DNA of 64,000 bases from Kitasatospora paranensis (GCF_039544005.1 NZ_BAABKV010000001.1:682001-746000); one strand, 5' to 3'; positions 9,293 to 17,937 are shown, counted from the first letter of the stretch. The notes: generated by a model from the sequence alone, not told the origin. A program made the numbers and translations.

Positions 9293-9336
9293 CAAGGGAC
9301 GAACGGTGGGGGTTTGCTACGGTCCGTCGCGTGGAC

Positions 9337-10373
9337 ATGAGCGGGTGGGAGGACGGGCATCGGGCCGCGTACGGCTGCGGGGCATGGGAACGGGCGCGCC
9401 GGCACGGGGACCTGCTGGTCGCCTGGTACGAGGAGCAGCCGCTCGTCCTCGGTGGCCGCACGGGCCGGCTCCTCGCACAGCCCGGTCCGCGCACCAAATG
9501 GCCGTGGCGGAGCAGTCCTCCCACCGTGGGCCTGGTGCTGTGGCGGGCGGCCCGGGAGGCCGGGGTCCTGGTCGACGACGTCCCCCTGGCGGAGGCCGTG
9601 CGCCAGTGCGGCCCCGAGTCCGCTGAAGCCCTGCCGGAAGGCCCCTTCCGGACGGGTTTCTGCCGACCGGATTCCTGCCGGACAGTCCTCGGTCGGACGG
9701 TCCGGGGCCCGGCGCGGTCCATCCCGGTGCGGCCTTGTCGGGTGGTGCCCGCGCCGTGGCCCGGATCAGGGACGTGCTCCAGGCCAACCTCGCGGCCGAC
9801 CTGCCGCGCCATCACCCCGTCGAGGTGCAACGGACCCTCGGCTACCGCGTCCGGGAGCTGCGGGCGACACCGGACTGGGAACACGGAGACTGGCCGGCGC
9901 TGCTGGCCCTGGCGCGACAGGCCATGCAGCGGGCGGACGACCTCCGGGCCGCGGCAACCTGGCAGCCCACGGACCACGACCGATTCGTCGCCGGGCGTAC
10001 CGGCCCGAAGCTGGAGCGCGCGACCGCCCCGGCGGGCCCGGCGGGCCCGGGGCCGAGCTGGCTGGAGCGCGCGTCGCGGCTGGTCCGTGCCGGCACCGCG
10101 CTGGCGGCAACCGCCGACGCACTGCCGTCCGCGGACGACGGGCGCCCGGGTCCACTGGCCGAGGTCCTCGGCGCGACGGCGCTCGCCTGCGCCGCGTTGC
10201 GGACCAGCGCCGAGGAGATCGAACGCCTCTGGCGGACCGAGCCGCGGGAGCCCGCGGACCCGGAGATCTGGGAGCGGGCCCGGGTACCGCACGCGCTCCA
10301 GGTCCAGACCGAGGAGACGGGGCACGTGGTCACGGCGGTCGCCGTGTTCCTGTGGCTCCTGGCCTGCAGCTGA
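9337..10373 (+). CDS. Conserved hypothetical protein, frameshifted in this sequence
   Basis: Repaired product about 345 residues. The first frame reads MSGWEDGHRAAYGCGAWERA, then LVAWYEEQPLVLGG and a segment ending EALPEGP. From there the next frame carries LPDGFLPTGFLPDSPRSDGP and a helical C-terminal half (RIRDVLQANLAADLPRHHPV, WPALLALARQAMQRADDLRA) ending VFLWLLACS. The switch sits in the CCCC run at 9642-9645; one extra C restores a multiple of three. The C-terminal half alone can be read from a TTG at 9735, so a two-gene reading is possible but less likely. Family not recognised; the last 15 residues are hydrophobic. Confidence 0.55.
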
Positions 10374-10417
10374 CCGGTCGAGCAGCCGGTCCCGCCCGGG
10401 GTGCCCGCACGGTGGGT

Positions 10418-11134
10418 TCAGTAGAAGTCGCCGCGGTGCTGCCCGGGGTTGACGGCGTCACGGCGCTGCTGCAGCAGCCGGGCCGTGCGGGTCGCCGACA
10501 GTTCGCGCAGGTGTGCCCAGCTCTGCAGGGTCATCATCGACCCGAGCGCATGGCGCGGAGTCAGCGGGTTGTCCACACAGTCCTGGTACAGGGCGACGGC
10601 CCGCTCGGCGTCCTGGTGGAGGGTGCGGTAGAGCTCGGCCGCGCGGTACTGGGCGTAGGGGTGGTGGCGCGCGGCGGCCGCCAGGAAGTACTCCAGGGCG
10701 TGGTCCGCGGGGGAACGGGTCAGGGGCAGCAGCCGTTCGAGGTACAGCTCCCCCAGGGCCAGCATGGCTTCGGGCTCGCCCAGTTCGGCGGCGGTGCGGT
10801 ACCAGCGGGCCGCCTCGTCGAGCGACCGGGCGATGCCCGCCTGCGGGCATCCCTGCTGGTAGAGCGTCGCGAGGTAGTGGGCGGCCCGCGGCGATCCGGT
10901 GCTCTGCCGCAGCCGCGGCACCGCGCTCGCGTAGCGTCCCTGCACGAAGTCGATGTGTCCCAGGAGCTCGACGGCGTCGGCATGACCGGCGGACGCCGCG
11001 CCTTCCAGGAAGTGGGCGGCCGCCTCCCGGTACTGCGTTCCCGTCCAACAGTGCAGGCCGATCCGGTAGAACTCCTCGGCCGTCGTCGGCTCACGTCCGT
11101 CCACGGTGAAGTCGATCCCCCGCCACTGCACCAT
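10418..11134 (-). CDS. Sel1/TPR-repeat protein
   Basis: A 238-residue alpha-solenoid. Repeated Sel1-like helices are visible: AEEFYRIGLHCWTGTQYREA, AGHADAVELLGHIDFVQGRY, SPRAAHYLATLYQQGCPQAG and GEPEAMLALGELYLERLLPL, each with the A...L.LG..Y pattern. Such proteins mediate protein-protein contacts. I start at the ATG of MVQWRGIDFT because that segment looks structured and an upstream extension to 11272 is Gly/Arg-rich. No signal peptide. Neighbours give no functional hint. Confidence 0.8.
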   Translation of the reverse strand: MVQWRGIDFTVDGREPTTAEEFYRIGLHCWTGTQYREAAAHFLEGAASAGHADAVELLGHIDFVQGRYASAVPRLRQSTGSPRAAHYLATLYQQGCPQAGIARSLDEAARWYRTAAELGEPEAMLALGELYLERLLPLTRSPADHALEYFLAAAARHHPYAQYRAAELYRTLHQDAERAVALYQDCVDNPLTPRHALGSMMTLQSWAHLRELSATRTARLLQQRRDAVNPGQHRGDFY

Positions 11135-11325
11135 GCCGCTGTCTCCGTCGTCTCGACCCGCGGGTGCCATTGTGCACCAGCCTGCCGGGCGGCCGGTTCC
11201 GGGTCCGTGCCCGGCCGGCAGCCCGCCTCTCCGCACGCAGCCGCCGCGGCCCGCGTCGGCATTCCGGTCCACCTGATCGGAATTGGCCTTTCCCGGGGAG
11301 CGCCAACGGCGCCTAGGGTCGCCGC

Positions 11326-13149
11326 ATGCGGATCCGGATCATCGACGCCTTCACCGACCGGCCCTTCGGCGGCAATCCGGCCGCCGTCTGCGTGCTGGAC
11401 GAGACGGATCGCCCGGGCGGGGCGGATCGGCCAGGCTGGACGCACCAGCCCGACGGACCGGATCGGCCGGACGGCACCTGGCCCGAGGACGCCTGGATGC
11501 GGCGGGTCGCCGCCGAGATGAACCAGTCCGAGACCGCCTTCGCCCTGCGGCGCGCCGCCCCTGACGGGACGGACTGGGGCCTGCGCTGGTTCACCCCCGT
11601 GAACGAGGCCCATCTGTGCGGGCACGCCACGCTGGCCACCGCGCACGCCCTCCACTCCGACGGCCTGATCGGCCGCGACTGGGTGCGCTTCGGCACCCGC
11701 AGCGGGGTGCTGCGGGCCCGTCCCGAGGCGGACGGATCGATCACGCTCGACCTCCCCGCGAGCAGGTCCGTCCCGGCCGAGCCGCTGCCCGGCCTGGAGA
11801 GCGCCCTCGGCTGCACCCCGCTGGCAGTCCTCCGCACCGCGGCCCTCGACAAGGCCCTGGTCCTGCTCTCCGACGAGCGCACGGTGCGCGCCCTCACCCC
11901 CGACCTCGCCGCGGTGGCCCGACTGCCCATCAGGAGCGTCACCGTCACCGCCCCTGCGGAGGACCGCGCGGCCGGCTACGACTTCGTCTCCCGGAACTTC
12001 TGCCCGGCCGTCGGCATCCCGGAGGACCCGGTCACCGGTGGCGCCCACACCGCTCTCGCACCGTACTGGGCGGCACGGCTCGGCCGGTCCGAGGTGACCG
12101 GCTACCAGGCCTCCTCGCGCGGCGGACTGATGGCCTGCCTCGTCACCGGGGAACGGGTCATGCTCCGCGGACGGGCCGTCACCGTGGTCGACGGCACGCT
12201 CCGCAGCGAGCCGACCGGCCCCCGGCAGCCCCTCCGCAGAGCAGCCGTCGGCCGGGCCGCCACCCGGTCCCCCGTGCATCGCCACGGTGGAATCCTCTGG
12301 CGGCGGAAGCCTGGGGGCGGCGAGACTGCGGCGGTGAACACCCTGGCGCCCGCCCTCAAGCCGTCCGACGCTCCGCGGCCCGACCCGCGGGCCCACGGCC
12401 TCGCGGCCGACTTCGCGGGCATGGACGACCTGGTGGCCGACCTGGTCCTGCCCGCGCACGCACCCTCGTACGTCGTGAGTGCGCTCGAAACCTCCCGCGA
12501 ACTCGTCCGCCACGCCTTCTACCGCTACGAGTTCGGCACCGTGGCCGTCACGCACGCGCTGGTCGCCGTGGAGCACGCCCTCGGCGAACGCTGCGGCGTC
12601 GGGCCGACGTTCCCGGACCTCATCACGCAGGCGGCCGCAGCAGGCCTCGTCCCACCCGGGGCCGCCGACCTCCTCCAGGCCTGCCGTCTGCTGCGCGACC
12701 AGGTCGCACGCGGCACCGTGACCAGCGCCGCGCTCACGCTGCCCAGGGCCGTCGAGATGGTGCGCGCCGCCTTCGACACGGCGGCCCTGCTCTTCCCGGC
12801 GCCGGCCGCCGCGGGGACGACGACCGAGGACGGCGGCGGCACACCCTCCGACAACCGGCTCGCCCGGCTGTGGGCCGAGCACCGAGGCACGCCGTTCCCA
12901 GCGAGCTTCCGCGGCGTGGACATCGAGAACGTCGACCTGATCCTCCTCGACGCGGACGTGGCCGGCCTCGTCCAGAGGGAACTCACGCGCGGGCTCGACG
13001 ACGAAGGCATCGCGATCCTCTGGGCATGCATCGCGAACCTCGACAGGATCCTGCCGCTGATCGGCACCGAAGACTGCCGGTCCTTCTACGCACAGCTGCG
13101 GACACTGGCCGGGCTCGCGGCGGCACGCCACACCCCCGCCGCGAGCTGA
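11326..13149 (+). CDS. PhzF-family epimerase/isomerase fused in frame to an unknown C-terminal domain
   Basis: Residues 1 to about 300 are a complete PhzF/YddE-type protein: MRIRIIDAFTDRPFGGNPAA at the start, NQSETAFAL with the catalytic Glu of the family, LCGHATLATAHAL, and GIPEDPVTGGAHTALAPYWA. It should then stop, but the frame runs on through a 36-residue Arg-rich linker into a second unit beginning at a possible GTG (12334). That unit (RHAFYRYEFGTVAVTHALVA, TFPDLITQAAAAGLV) resembles helical HEPN-like/DUF4145-type proteins, though this is weak. Either a true fusion or two genes whose separating stop is not visible; one lost base does not create a stop. PhzF assignment firm. Confidence 0.75.
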   Translation: MRIRIIDAFTDRPFGGNPAAVCVLDETDRPGGADRPGWTHQPDGPDRPDGTWPEDAWMRRVAAEMNQSETAFALRRAAPDGTDWGLRWFTPVNEAHLCGHATLATAHALHSDGLIGRDWVRFGTRSGVLRARPEADGSITLDLPASRSVPAEPLPGLESALGCTPLAVLRTAALDKALVLLSDERTVRALTPDLAAVARLPIRSVTVTAPAEDRAAGYDFVSRNFCPAVGIPEDPVTGGAHTALAPYWAARLGRSEVTGYQASSRGGLMACLVTGERVMLRGRAVTVVDGTLRSEPTGPRQPLRRAAVGRAATRSPVHRHGGILWRRKPGGGETAAVNTLAPALKPSDAPRPDPRAHGLAADFAGMDDLVADLVLPAHAPSYVVSALETSRELVRHAFYRYEFGTVAVTHALVAVEHALGERCGVGPTFPDLITQAAAAGLVPPGAADLLQACRLLRDQVARGTVTSAALTLPRAVEMVRAAFDTAALLFPAPAAAGTTTEDGGGTPSDNRLARLWAEHRGTPFPASFRGVDIENVDLILLDADVAGLVQRELTRGLDDEGIAILWACIANLDRILPLIGTEDCRSFYAQLRTLAGLAAARHTPAAS

Positions 13150-13253
13150 CCCCATCCGGCTGCCGGTGCCCGGCCGACCACGCCTGGCCGGGGCAGCGGC
13201 CGTCCGGGCCTGACGGCTCGGGGGTGTCGGCGCCGTCTGGCATCGTCCGGAGC

Positions 13254-13727
13254 ATGGATCTGAGGCCCGAGCTGCTGCCGCCGTCCGTTCCGCAGCTCGA
13301 GCTGGACGAGTTGTGCCGCGAGATCGAGCGGATCGCAGGGATGCTCACCGCCGACCAGGCGGGCGCCGAGCGAGCGATCGCGGCATTCAACGCAAGGACC
13401 GGTCACGACTACGGCCCCTTGGACTTCGCCGAGTACGACGGCAGCCGCGACCTGGTGGACCTCGCGGTGGAGGCTGCCCGGCCCGCTCGGCCCCGGGTTC
13501 CGGGCATCACCCGGGACGAGCTCGTCGAACTCGTCCGGCGGGTCCTGGCGGCTGCCCCGGAGAGCCACCACTGCCTGCGACTTCTCGACGCCAACGTGCC
13601 GCATCCCCGCATGGCCGACCTGATCTTCCATCCCCCGGCCCGCCTCCGGGACGCCTCCGCCGTGCAGATCGTCGACGAGGCGCTCCGCTACCGGCCGATC
13701 GCCCTGCCGGGCGGTCGGAGCGAGTAG
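13254..13727 (+). CDS. Colicin E9-type immunity-like protein
   Basis: A 157-residue acidic protein. Its C-terminal half matches the colicin/pyocin nuclease immunity pattern seen in many Streptomyces proteins labelled e9imm: TRDELVELVRRVLAAAPESH, then HPRMADLIFHPPARL and VDEALRYRPIALPGG. True immunity proteins bind and block a DNase toxin. No nuclease toxin gene is adjacent, so this is an orphan. The N-terminal half (LDELCREIERIAGMLTADQA) is a helical addition not found in the short colicin immunities. Recognised from motif memory. Confidence 0.65.
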   Translation: MDLRPELLPPSVPQLELDELCREIERIAGMLTADQAGAERAIAAFNARTGHDYGPLDFAEYDGSRDLVDLAVEAARPARPRVPGITRDELVELVRRVLAAAPESHHCLRLLDANVPHPRMADLIFHPPARLRDASAVQIVDEALRYRPIALPGGRSE

Positions 13728-13842
13728 TCGAGCGGCCTCATCGAGGTGACCGGGCCCGTCACGCGCCGCACCGCCCGGCCCGGCTCCACGGTCATCTCCC
13801 GTGCCCACGCGAACAGCCGGTCGGTGCGGATCGACTCCCACC

Positions 13843-13884
13843 CGTCCAGCCCGTCCGAGGGGACCTCCTCGGACGGGCTGGACG
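13843..13884. terminator. Bidirectional terminator hairpin
   Basis: Perfect 18-bp stem with a 6-nt loop: the arm 13843-13860 begins CGTCCAGCCCG and pairs with 13867-13884. It lies between two converging genes (ends at 13727 and 13996), the expected place for a shared terminator. No T-run follows, as is usual in actinomycetes. Confidence 0.75.
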
Positions 13885-13995
13885 GCGTTCAGGCGGCAGC
13901 GCTCCACGGCAGTCACGCGGGAGGGACGCTGCGCAAAACCGTCCGCTGAGCGGCCCGGCAGGGGATGCCCGGGCCGGGCCGGATGTGGCTGTTCG

Positions 13996-14481
13996 TCAGT
14001 CGAGGGCGGCGGCGAACATGCCGGGCTCGTAGGAGCCGCCCCGCTGGTGCGTGATGACGGCGAGCCGGTTGGCCGCGTTGATCAGGGCGACCAGGGAGAC
14101 CAGGGCGGCGATCTGGTCGTCGTCGTAGTGCTTGCGCACCTGGGCCCAGGTGTCGTCGGAGACGCCCTGGTGGGCGTCGGCCAGCCGGGTGCCCTCCTCG
14201 GCGAGGGCCAGCGCGGCCCGCTCCGCCTCGGTGAACACGGTGGACTCGCGCCAGGCGGCGACGAGGTGGAGCCGGACGGCACTCTCGCCGGCGGCCGCGG
14301 CCTCCTTGGTGTGCAGGTCGATGCACCACCCGCAGCCGTTGATCTGGCTGGCGCGCAGGGACACCAGCTCCTGGGTGGAGCTCGGCAGCGGCGACCCGTG
14401 GATCACCAGGGCCGCATTGGCGAACCGCTTGGCGAACCGGGCGCCGATCTCGTTCTCGAAGAGGTTGATGCGGGTGTCCAT
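13996..14481 (-). CDS. AhpD-like carboxymuconolactone-decarboxylase-family protein
   Basis: A 161-residue cytosolic peroxidase-fold protein. The redox motif CGWCIDLHTKEA (CxxC...H) near residues 50-61 is the AhpD signature. The helix SSTQELVSLRASQ before it and FTEAERAALALAEEGTRLAD after it are also typical. Such proteins reduce organic peroxides or act as thiol oxidoreductases. The gene diverges from an ECF41 sigma factor gene, and genes of this family are the standard genomic partner and target of ECF41. A matching promoter lies upstream (14522-14548). Confidence 0.92.
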   Translation of the reverse strand: MDTRINLFENEIGARFAKRFANAALVIHGSPLPSSTQELVSLRASQINGCGWCIDLHTKEAAAAGESAVRLHLVAAWRESTVFTEAERAALALAEEGTRLADAHQGVSDDTWAQVRKHYDDDQIAALVSLVALINAANRLAVITHQRGGSYEPGMFAAALD

Positions 14482-14521
14482 GACCTCGTCCTCACTCGTG
14501 GTGGTGCGCTGACGACCACCA

Positions 14522-14548
14522 GATGCCGGCGGCCCGCGCCGCGTGACA
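14522..14548 (-). promoter_or_regulatory. Candidate ECF41 promoter of the AhpD-like gene
   Basis: On the minus strand TGTCACG (14548-14542), a 16-bp spacer and CATC (14525-14522). This differs by one base in each box from the ECF41 consensus TGTCACA-N16-CGTC. The predicted transcript would start about 35 nt before the ATG. Known: ECF41 sigma factors recognise this promoter type. Inferred: recognition here. Confidence 0.6.
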
Positions 14549-14583
14549 GGGTCGGCGGTGTGACGTGCGCCACCGCGACCGGG

Positions 14584-14610
14584 TGTCACAGAACGGCGGG
14601 GCGAGGCGTC
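14584..14610 (+). promoter_or_regulatory. Candidate ECF41 autoregulatory promoter
   Basis: TGTCACA (14584-14590), 16 bp, CGTC (14607-14610): an exact match to the ECF41 consensus. It lies 43 bp upstream of the sigma factor's GTG start, giving a leader of about 35 nt. This supports positive autoregulation of the sigma gene. Confidence 0.7.
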
Positions 14611-14652
14611 CTGTGCGCGTGGGATCGTCGGGAGCGAGGGGAAGGAGCAGCC

Positions 14653-15594
14653 GTGCGGAACGAGCACAGTGAGGGCGTGGAGGACACCGGCGGCCGGTTC
14701 GCCGGCAGCCCGGGCACGGACCCGGCGACTGCGGCGTTCGTCGCCCATCGCAACCTGCTGTTCACCGTGGCCTACGAGATGCTCGGCTCGGCCGCCGACG
14801 CGGAGGACGTCCTGCAGGAGACCTGGCTGCGGTGGGCGGGTGTCGATCTCGACACCGTGCGGGAGCAGCGGGCGTACCTGGTGCGGATCACCACGCGGCA
14901 GGCGCTGACCCGGCTGCGGACGCTCGGCCGCCGCAAGGAGTCCTACGTCGGCTCCTGGCTGCCCGAGCCGCTGCTGACCACGCCGGACGTGGCCGAGGAC
15001 GTCGAGCTGGCCGACAGCGTCTCGATGGCGATGCTGCTGGTCCTGGAGACGCTGGCGCCGACCGAGCGGGCGGTGTTCGTGCTGCGCGAGGTGTTCGACG
15101 TCGGGTACGACGAGATCGCCGAAGCCGTCGACAAGAGCCCGGCCGCGGTCCGCCAGATCGCGCACCGGGCACGGGCGCACGTCGCGGCGCGCCGTCCGCG
15201 CGGAGTGGTGTCCCCGGACGAGAGCCGGGATGCGCTCGTTGCGTTCCGGCGGGCGGTCGAGACGGGCGACCTGCAGGGCCTGGTCGACATCCTCGCGCCG
15301 GACGTCGTCCTGCTGGGTGACGGGGGCGGGATCAAGCAGGCCGTGCTGCGGCCCGTCGTGGGGGCGGACAAGGTGGCCCGGCTGCTGGCCGGCGGGCTGG
15401 GCAGGATCACCGCCACGACGTCACTGGTGCCGGCCCAGGTGAACGGCCACCCTGCGCTGATCCTGCGGCTCGACGGCGTGCTCGACACGGTCGTGGCGGT
15501 GCGGATCGACGACGGCCTCGTCACCGGGCTCTATGCGGTGCGCAATCCGGAGAAGCTGTCCCGCATGGAACGGGAGACCGCCCTGCGCCGCTGA
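14653..15594 (+). CDS. sigJ: ECF41-type RNA polymerase sigma factor (SigJ family)
   Basis: A 313-residue sigma factor. Region 2 is HRNLLFTVAYEMLGSAADAE with DVLQETWLRW; region 4 is LAPTERAVFVLREVFDVGYD with the helix-turn-helix EIAEAVDKSPAAVRQIAHRA. Unlike ordinary ECFs it has a C-terminal SnoaL/NTF2-like domain (RDALVAFRRAVETGDLQGLV, VVLLGDGGGIKQAVLRPVVG), the ECF41 feature that controls activity in place of a separate anti-sigma factor. The start is the GTG following GAAGGAG. A consensus promoter precedes it and its presumed target, the AhpD-like gene, is divergent. Family confident; the gene symbol is a family name only. Confidence 0.92.
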   Translation: MRNEHSEGVEDTGGRFAGSPGTDPATAAFVAHRNLLFTVAYEMLGSAADAEDVLQETWLRWAGVDLDTVREQRAYLVRITTRQALTRLRTLGRRKESYVGSWLPEPLLTTPDVAEDVELADSVSMAMLLVLETLAPTERAVFVLREVFDVGYDEIAEAVDKSPAAVRQIAHRARAHVAARRPRGVVSPDESRDALVAFRRAVETGDLQGLVDILAPDVVLLGDGGGIKQAVLRPVVGADKVARLLAGGLGRITATTSLVPAQVNGHPALILRLDGVLDTVVAVRIDDGLVTGLYAVRNPEKLSRMERETALRR

Positions 15595-15605
15595 GACCGC
15601 TCCAC

Positions 15606-15645
15606 GCCGCCCGCAGCCGCGGCCGTACCCCGCGGGGCGGGCGGC
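15606..15645. terminator. Terminator between converging genes
   Basis: GCCGCCCGC (15606-15614) pairs with GCGGGCGGC (15637-15645), with further G/C pairing inside the 22-nt loop. It sits 12 bp after the sigma factor stop and just before the end of the converging hypothetical gene. Confidence 0.55.
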
Positions 15646-15650
15646 AGGGG

Positions 15651-16058
15651 TCAGAGGCAGTCGTCGGCCAGACGGGCGGCGGCGGCGAGGACGACGAGTC
15701 GGCCTGCGGCGGCCGCGGCGGGGAGCTCGAAGGGGTTGGCGAACGGGCCGGTGACCAGCAGGACCGAGCGGTGCGTGCGCAGCGACCGGCGCCAGTCCCG
15801 GGTCGCGGCGACCTCCCCTTCGAACCAGGCCTCGCCGCCGGGCCGCCGCAGGGACAGGCGCCGGCCGCTCAGGACGGCCGACCACCCCGCCCGCGGGTGT
15901 GTCAGGGCCAGGGCCGTACCGGCGTCCGTCCAGCCGTCCTCCGGCGCGGGCGCCCTGCCGGGTGCGGCCGGGACGACCAGCACCGGCCGGCCCGAAAGAA
16001 ACTCCGGCCACGGCTCGCTCTCCGGCGCACCGCCGACCACGTCCACCCCGCCCTGCAC
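15651..16058 (-). CDS. Hypothetical protein
   Basis: A 135-residue Ala/Arg-rich protein with plausible folded segments: RPVLVVPAAPGRAP, HPRAGWSAVLSGRRLSLRRP, WFEGEVAATRDWRRSLRTHR and SVLLVTGPFANPF. No family recognised, no membrane segment. The upstream start is uncertain; a 29-bp tandem repeat lies 140 bp beyond it. Converges with the sigma factor gene. Confidence 0.5.
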   Translation of the reverse strand: MQGGVDVVGGAPESEPWPEFLSGRPVLVVPAAPGRAPAPEDGWTDAGTALALTHPRAGWSAVLSGRRLSLRRPGGEAWFEGEVAATRDWRRSLRTHRSVLLVTGPFANPFELPAAAAAGRLVVLAAAARLADDCL

Positions 16059-16197
16059 CGTTCCCCCGCCTCGCCGCCGGCCCGCCCCCGGCTCCGGCCC
16101 GATCGGGCCCCTCGGCGACTCCGCTCACATCCTGGCCGGTTCCGGCGGTCGCGCGCACGAATACACCGGGCGCCTGCGCCGTGCACGGGGGGCGCAT

Positions 16198-16281
16198 GGA
16201 AGCGCAGCGGGCGGTCGGCGGACGACGGAAGCGCAGCGGGCGGTCGGCGGACGACGGAAGCGCAGCGGGCGGTCGGCGGAC
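16198..16281 (+). repeat. 29-bp tandem repeat, nearly three copies
   Basis: Identical 29-bp units beginning GGAAGCGCAGCGGGCGGTC start at 16198, 16227 and 16256; the third is 26 bp long. The array lies in the gene-poor stretch between the hypothetical gene and the phosphatase gene. No dyad is obvious within the unit, and no gene spans it convincingly. Confidence 0.9.
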
Positions 16282-16313
16282 CGGTGGAGGACCCCCGGCC
16301 GCGGGGTGACCGG

Positions 16314-17734
16314 TCAGTGGCGGCCGAAGCAGCGCTCCACCTCGTCGAGGTCGTAGAAGTAGCTGCCCCGGGCGATCGGCCTGCAGGCGGCGGGGAATGC
16401 GGTCTCCTTCTCGTTGTAGAGCATCCGGACCAGGTACCGAGTGCCGCCCGGCGCGGTCGCGCCCCCCGCCGTCCGGCCGCCCGCCGCGCGGGCGTCCGCA
16501 CCGCCGTGCGCGGGGCCGGCGAACAGGTCCCACTGCACGTTCGCGGCCATCGGGGCGACCCGGGCGCCGCGCCACGGGTTGGTGCCGTAGCTGTAGGGCT
16601 GCGCCGGGTCCGCGGGCTCGGTGCTGCCGGGCAGGCCGAGCAGGACGGCGAGCGGTTCGATCTCCTCGGCGTGGGTGAAGCGGAGGACGGCGCCCTTGTC
16701 GCTCGTGCCGTGCGCCTTCGCCGCGGCCTGGGACAGCAGGTCGTCGAGCAGGACCTGCGCCATGCCGTAGGTGATGGTGCGTCCGCTGAAGGCGGGGCCC
16801 TTCTGGTAGAACTCCTCGGCGTCGTCGAGGTAGGCGAGCCGGCGGGCGTCCTCGGCCGGCAGGAACGGGTCGAGGTCCACGTCGGGGGCCTCGGCGCGCA
16901 GATCGGGCGCTGCGCCGTAGAGCTGGTAGAGCGAGCGGGCGAAGGCGAGCCGCTCCTCCCCCGTCATCGCGGCGGCGAAGTCGGGCCGGAACAGCCGGGC
17001 GGCGACCTGTGCGGCCGCCCGTGCGGTCTCGGGCTCGCCGTCGATCCGGGCGAGCACGGCGGCCAGGTCGGGATCGCTCGCGAGGTAGGCCTGGTAGTCG
17101 GCGTTCTGCGGCTGCTTGTGGAAGTACAGCAGGTTCTTGTCGGTGACGGGCGGCCGGATCACGGCTGCCAGGGCGGGGTCACCGGCGGTCAGCCCCGCGG
17201 TGAAGGCGTTCGCACTCGCCACGGCCCGGGCGACGCCGGACGTCTCGACCGCGATCGGCTGCTGCCCGGCGGCGATAGCGTCGAAGAGCCCGGGCAGACG
17301 GCGCTCCAGGCGCAGCGCGGCCTGCTGCTGCTCCTGGGCGCCGCGGGCGGAGAGGCTGCCGTAGCCGATCGACGAGGCGCCGGCGAGCAGCGCACGGACC
17401 TGCGGGCCGAGGCGCCGGCCGAGGGCGGTGAGCGCGCCGCGGTCCTGAGCGCTCTGCAGCACGGCGAGGACGGCGTCGCCGTCGCCGCTGTCGGTCATGG
17501 CCCGGGAGCCGTGCCGTGCGACGTTCTCGGTGAAGACCGGGGTGAATCCGCGCGGTGCGGGCTGGTAGGCGCGCAGGTCCTCCTGCGGGGCGTAGGGCGT
17601 CTTCGTACCGTAGAAGTGTCGGTCCGGGCGGGGGCGCGTCGCTGCGCCTGGGCAGCGGCGGGGCTGCCGGCGGCGGTGACCGCGGCTGCCAGGGTCACGG
17701 CCAGGGCCACGGCGGACGAGACGGTGCGCTTCAC
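16314..17734 (-). CDS. Secreted histidine-type acid phosphatase, multiple inositol polyphosphate phosphatase (MINPP)-like; frameshifted in this sequence
   Basis: Repaired product 473 residues. A GTG start after AAGGA begins VKRTVSSAVALAVTLAAAV, a Sec signal peptide ending near PAAAQAQ. The mature part continues in the next frame: RPDRHFYGTKTPYAPQEDLR, then the phosphatase motif RHGSR and, near residue 300, FTHAEEIEPL with the HAE proton-donor motif that distinguishes MINPP-type from HD-type enzymes. The break is in the GGGGG run at 17630-17634; one more base joins the frames. Such enzymes remove phosphates from phytate and related inositol phosphates outside the cell. Substrate inferred from the motif. 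Confidence 0.82.
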
Positions 17735-17919
17735 GGTGGAGTCCTTCGGGCGGCGGGTGTGCCGACCGGGCGGCATCGGCGCCGCCACCCTCACAGCTTC
17801 GGCCCAACCGCGGCCGACCGCACGCCGTGCACCGGGTGTGGCGGGTGTGAACAGCGCGCGCGAACGGTCCGCGCGGGCATGGGCACGAGGGGCGGACGCC
17901 CGGCGCTGCCGTCCGGTCT

Positions 17920-17937
17920 TATACCCCTCGGGGTATA
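17920..17937. promoter_or_regulatory. CsoR/RcnR-family type operator
   Basis: TATACCCC-TC-GGGGTATA, a perfect 8-bp inverted repeat with a 2-bp centre. This is the form of operator bound by CsoR-like copper sensors and CstR-like persulfide sensors in actinobacteria and firmicutes. It lies 47 bp upstream of the small cysteine-rich gene. No csoR gene is in the window. Confidence 0.75.

Noticed and set aside
10720..13155. 811-codon minus-strand frame over the PhzF gene
   Set aside because: It is a shadow of the plus-strand PhzF/fusion gene and lacks any recognisable domain.
16198..16281. CRISPR-like repeat array
   Set aside because: The copies are directly adjacent with no unique spacers and no cas genes are present; it is a simple tandem repeat.
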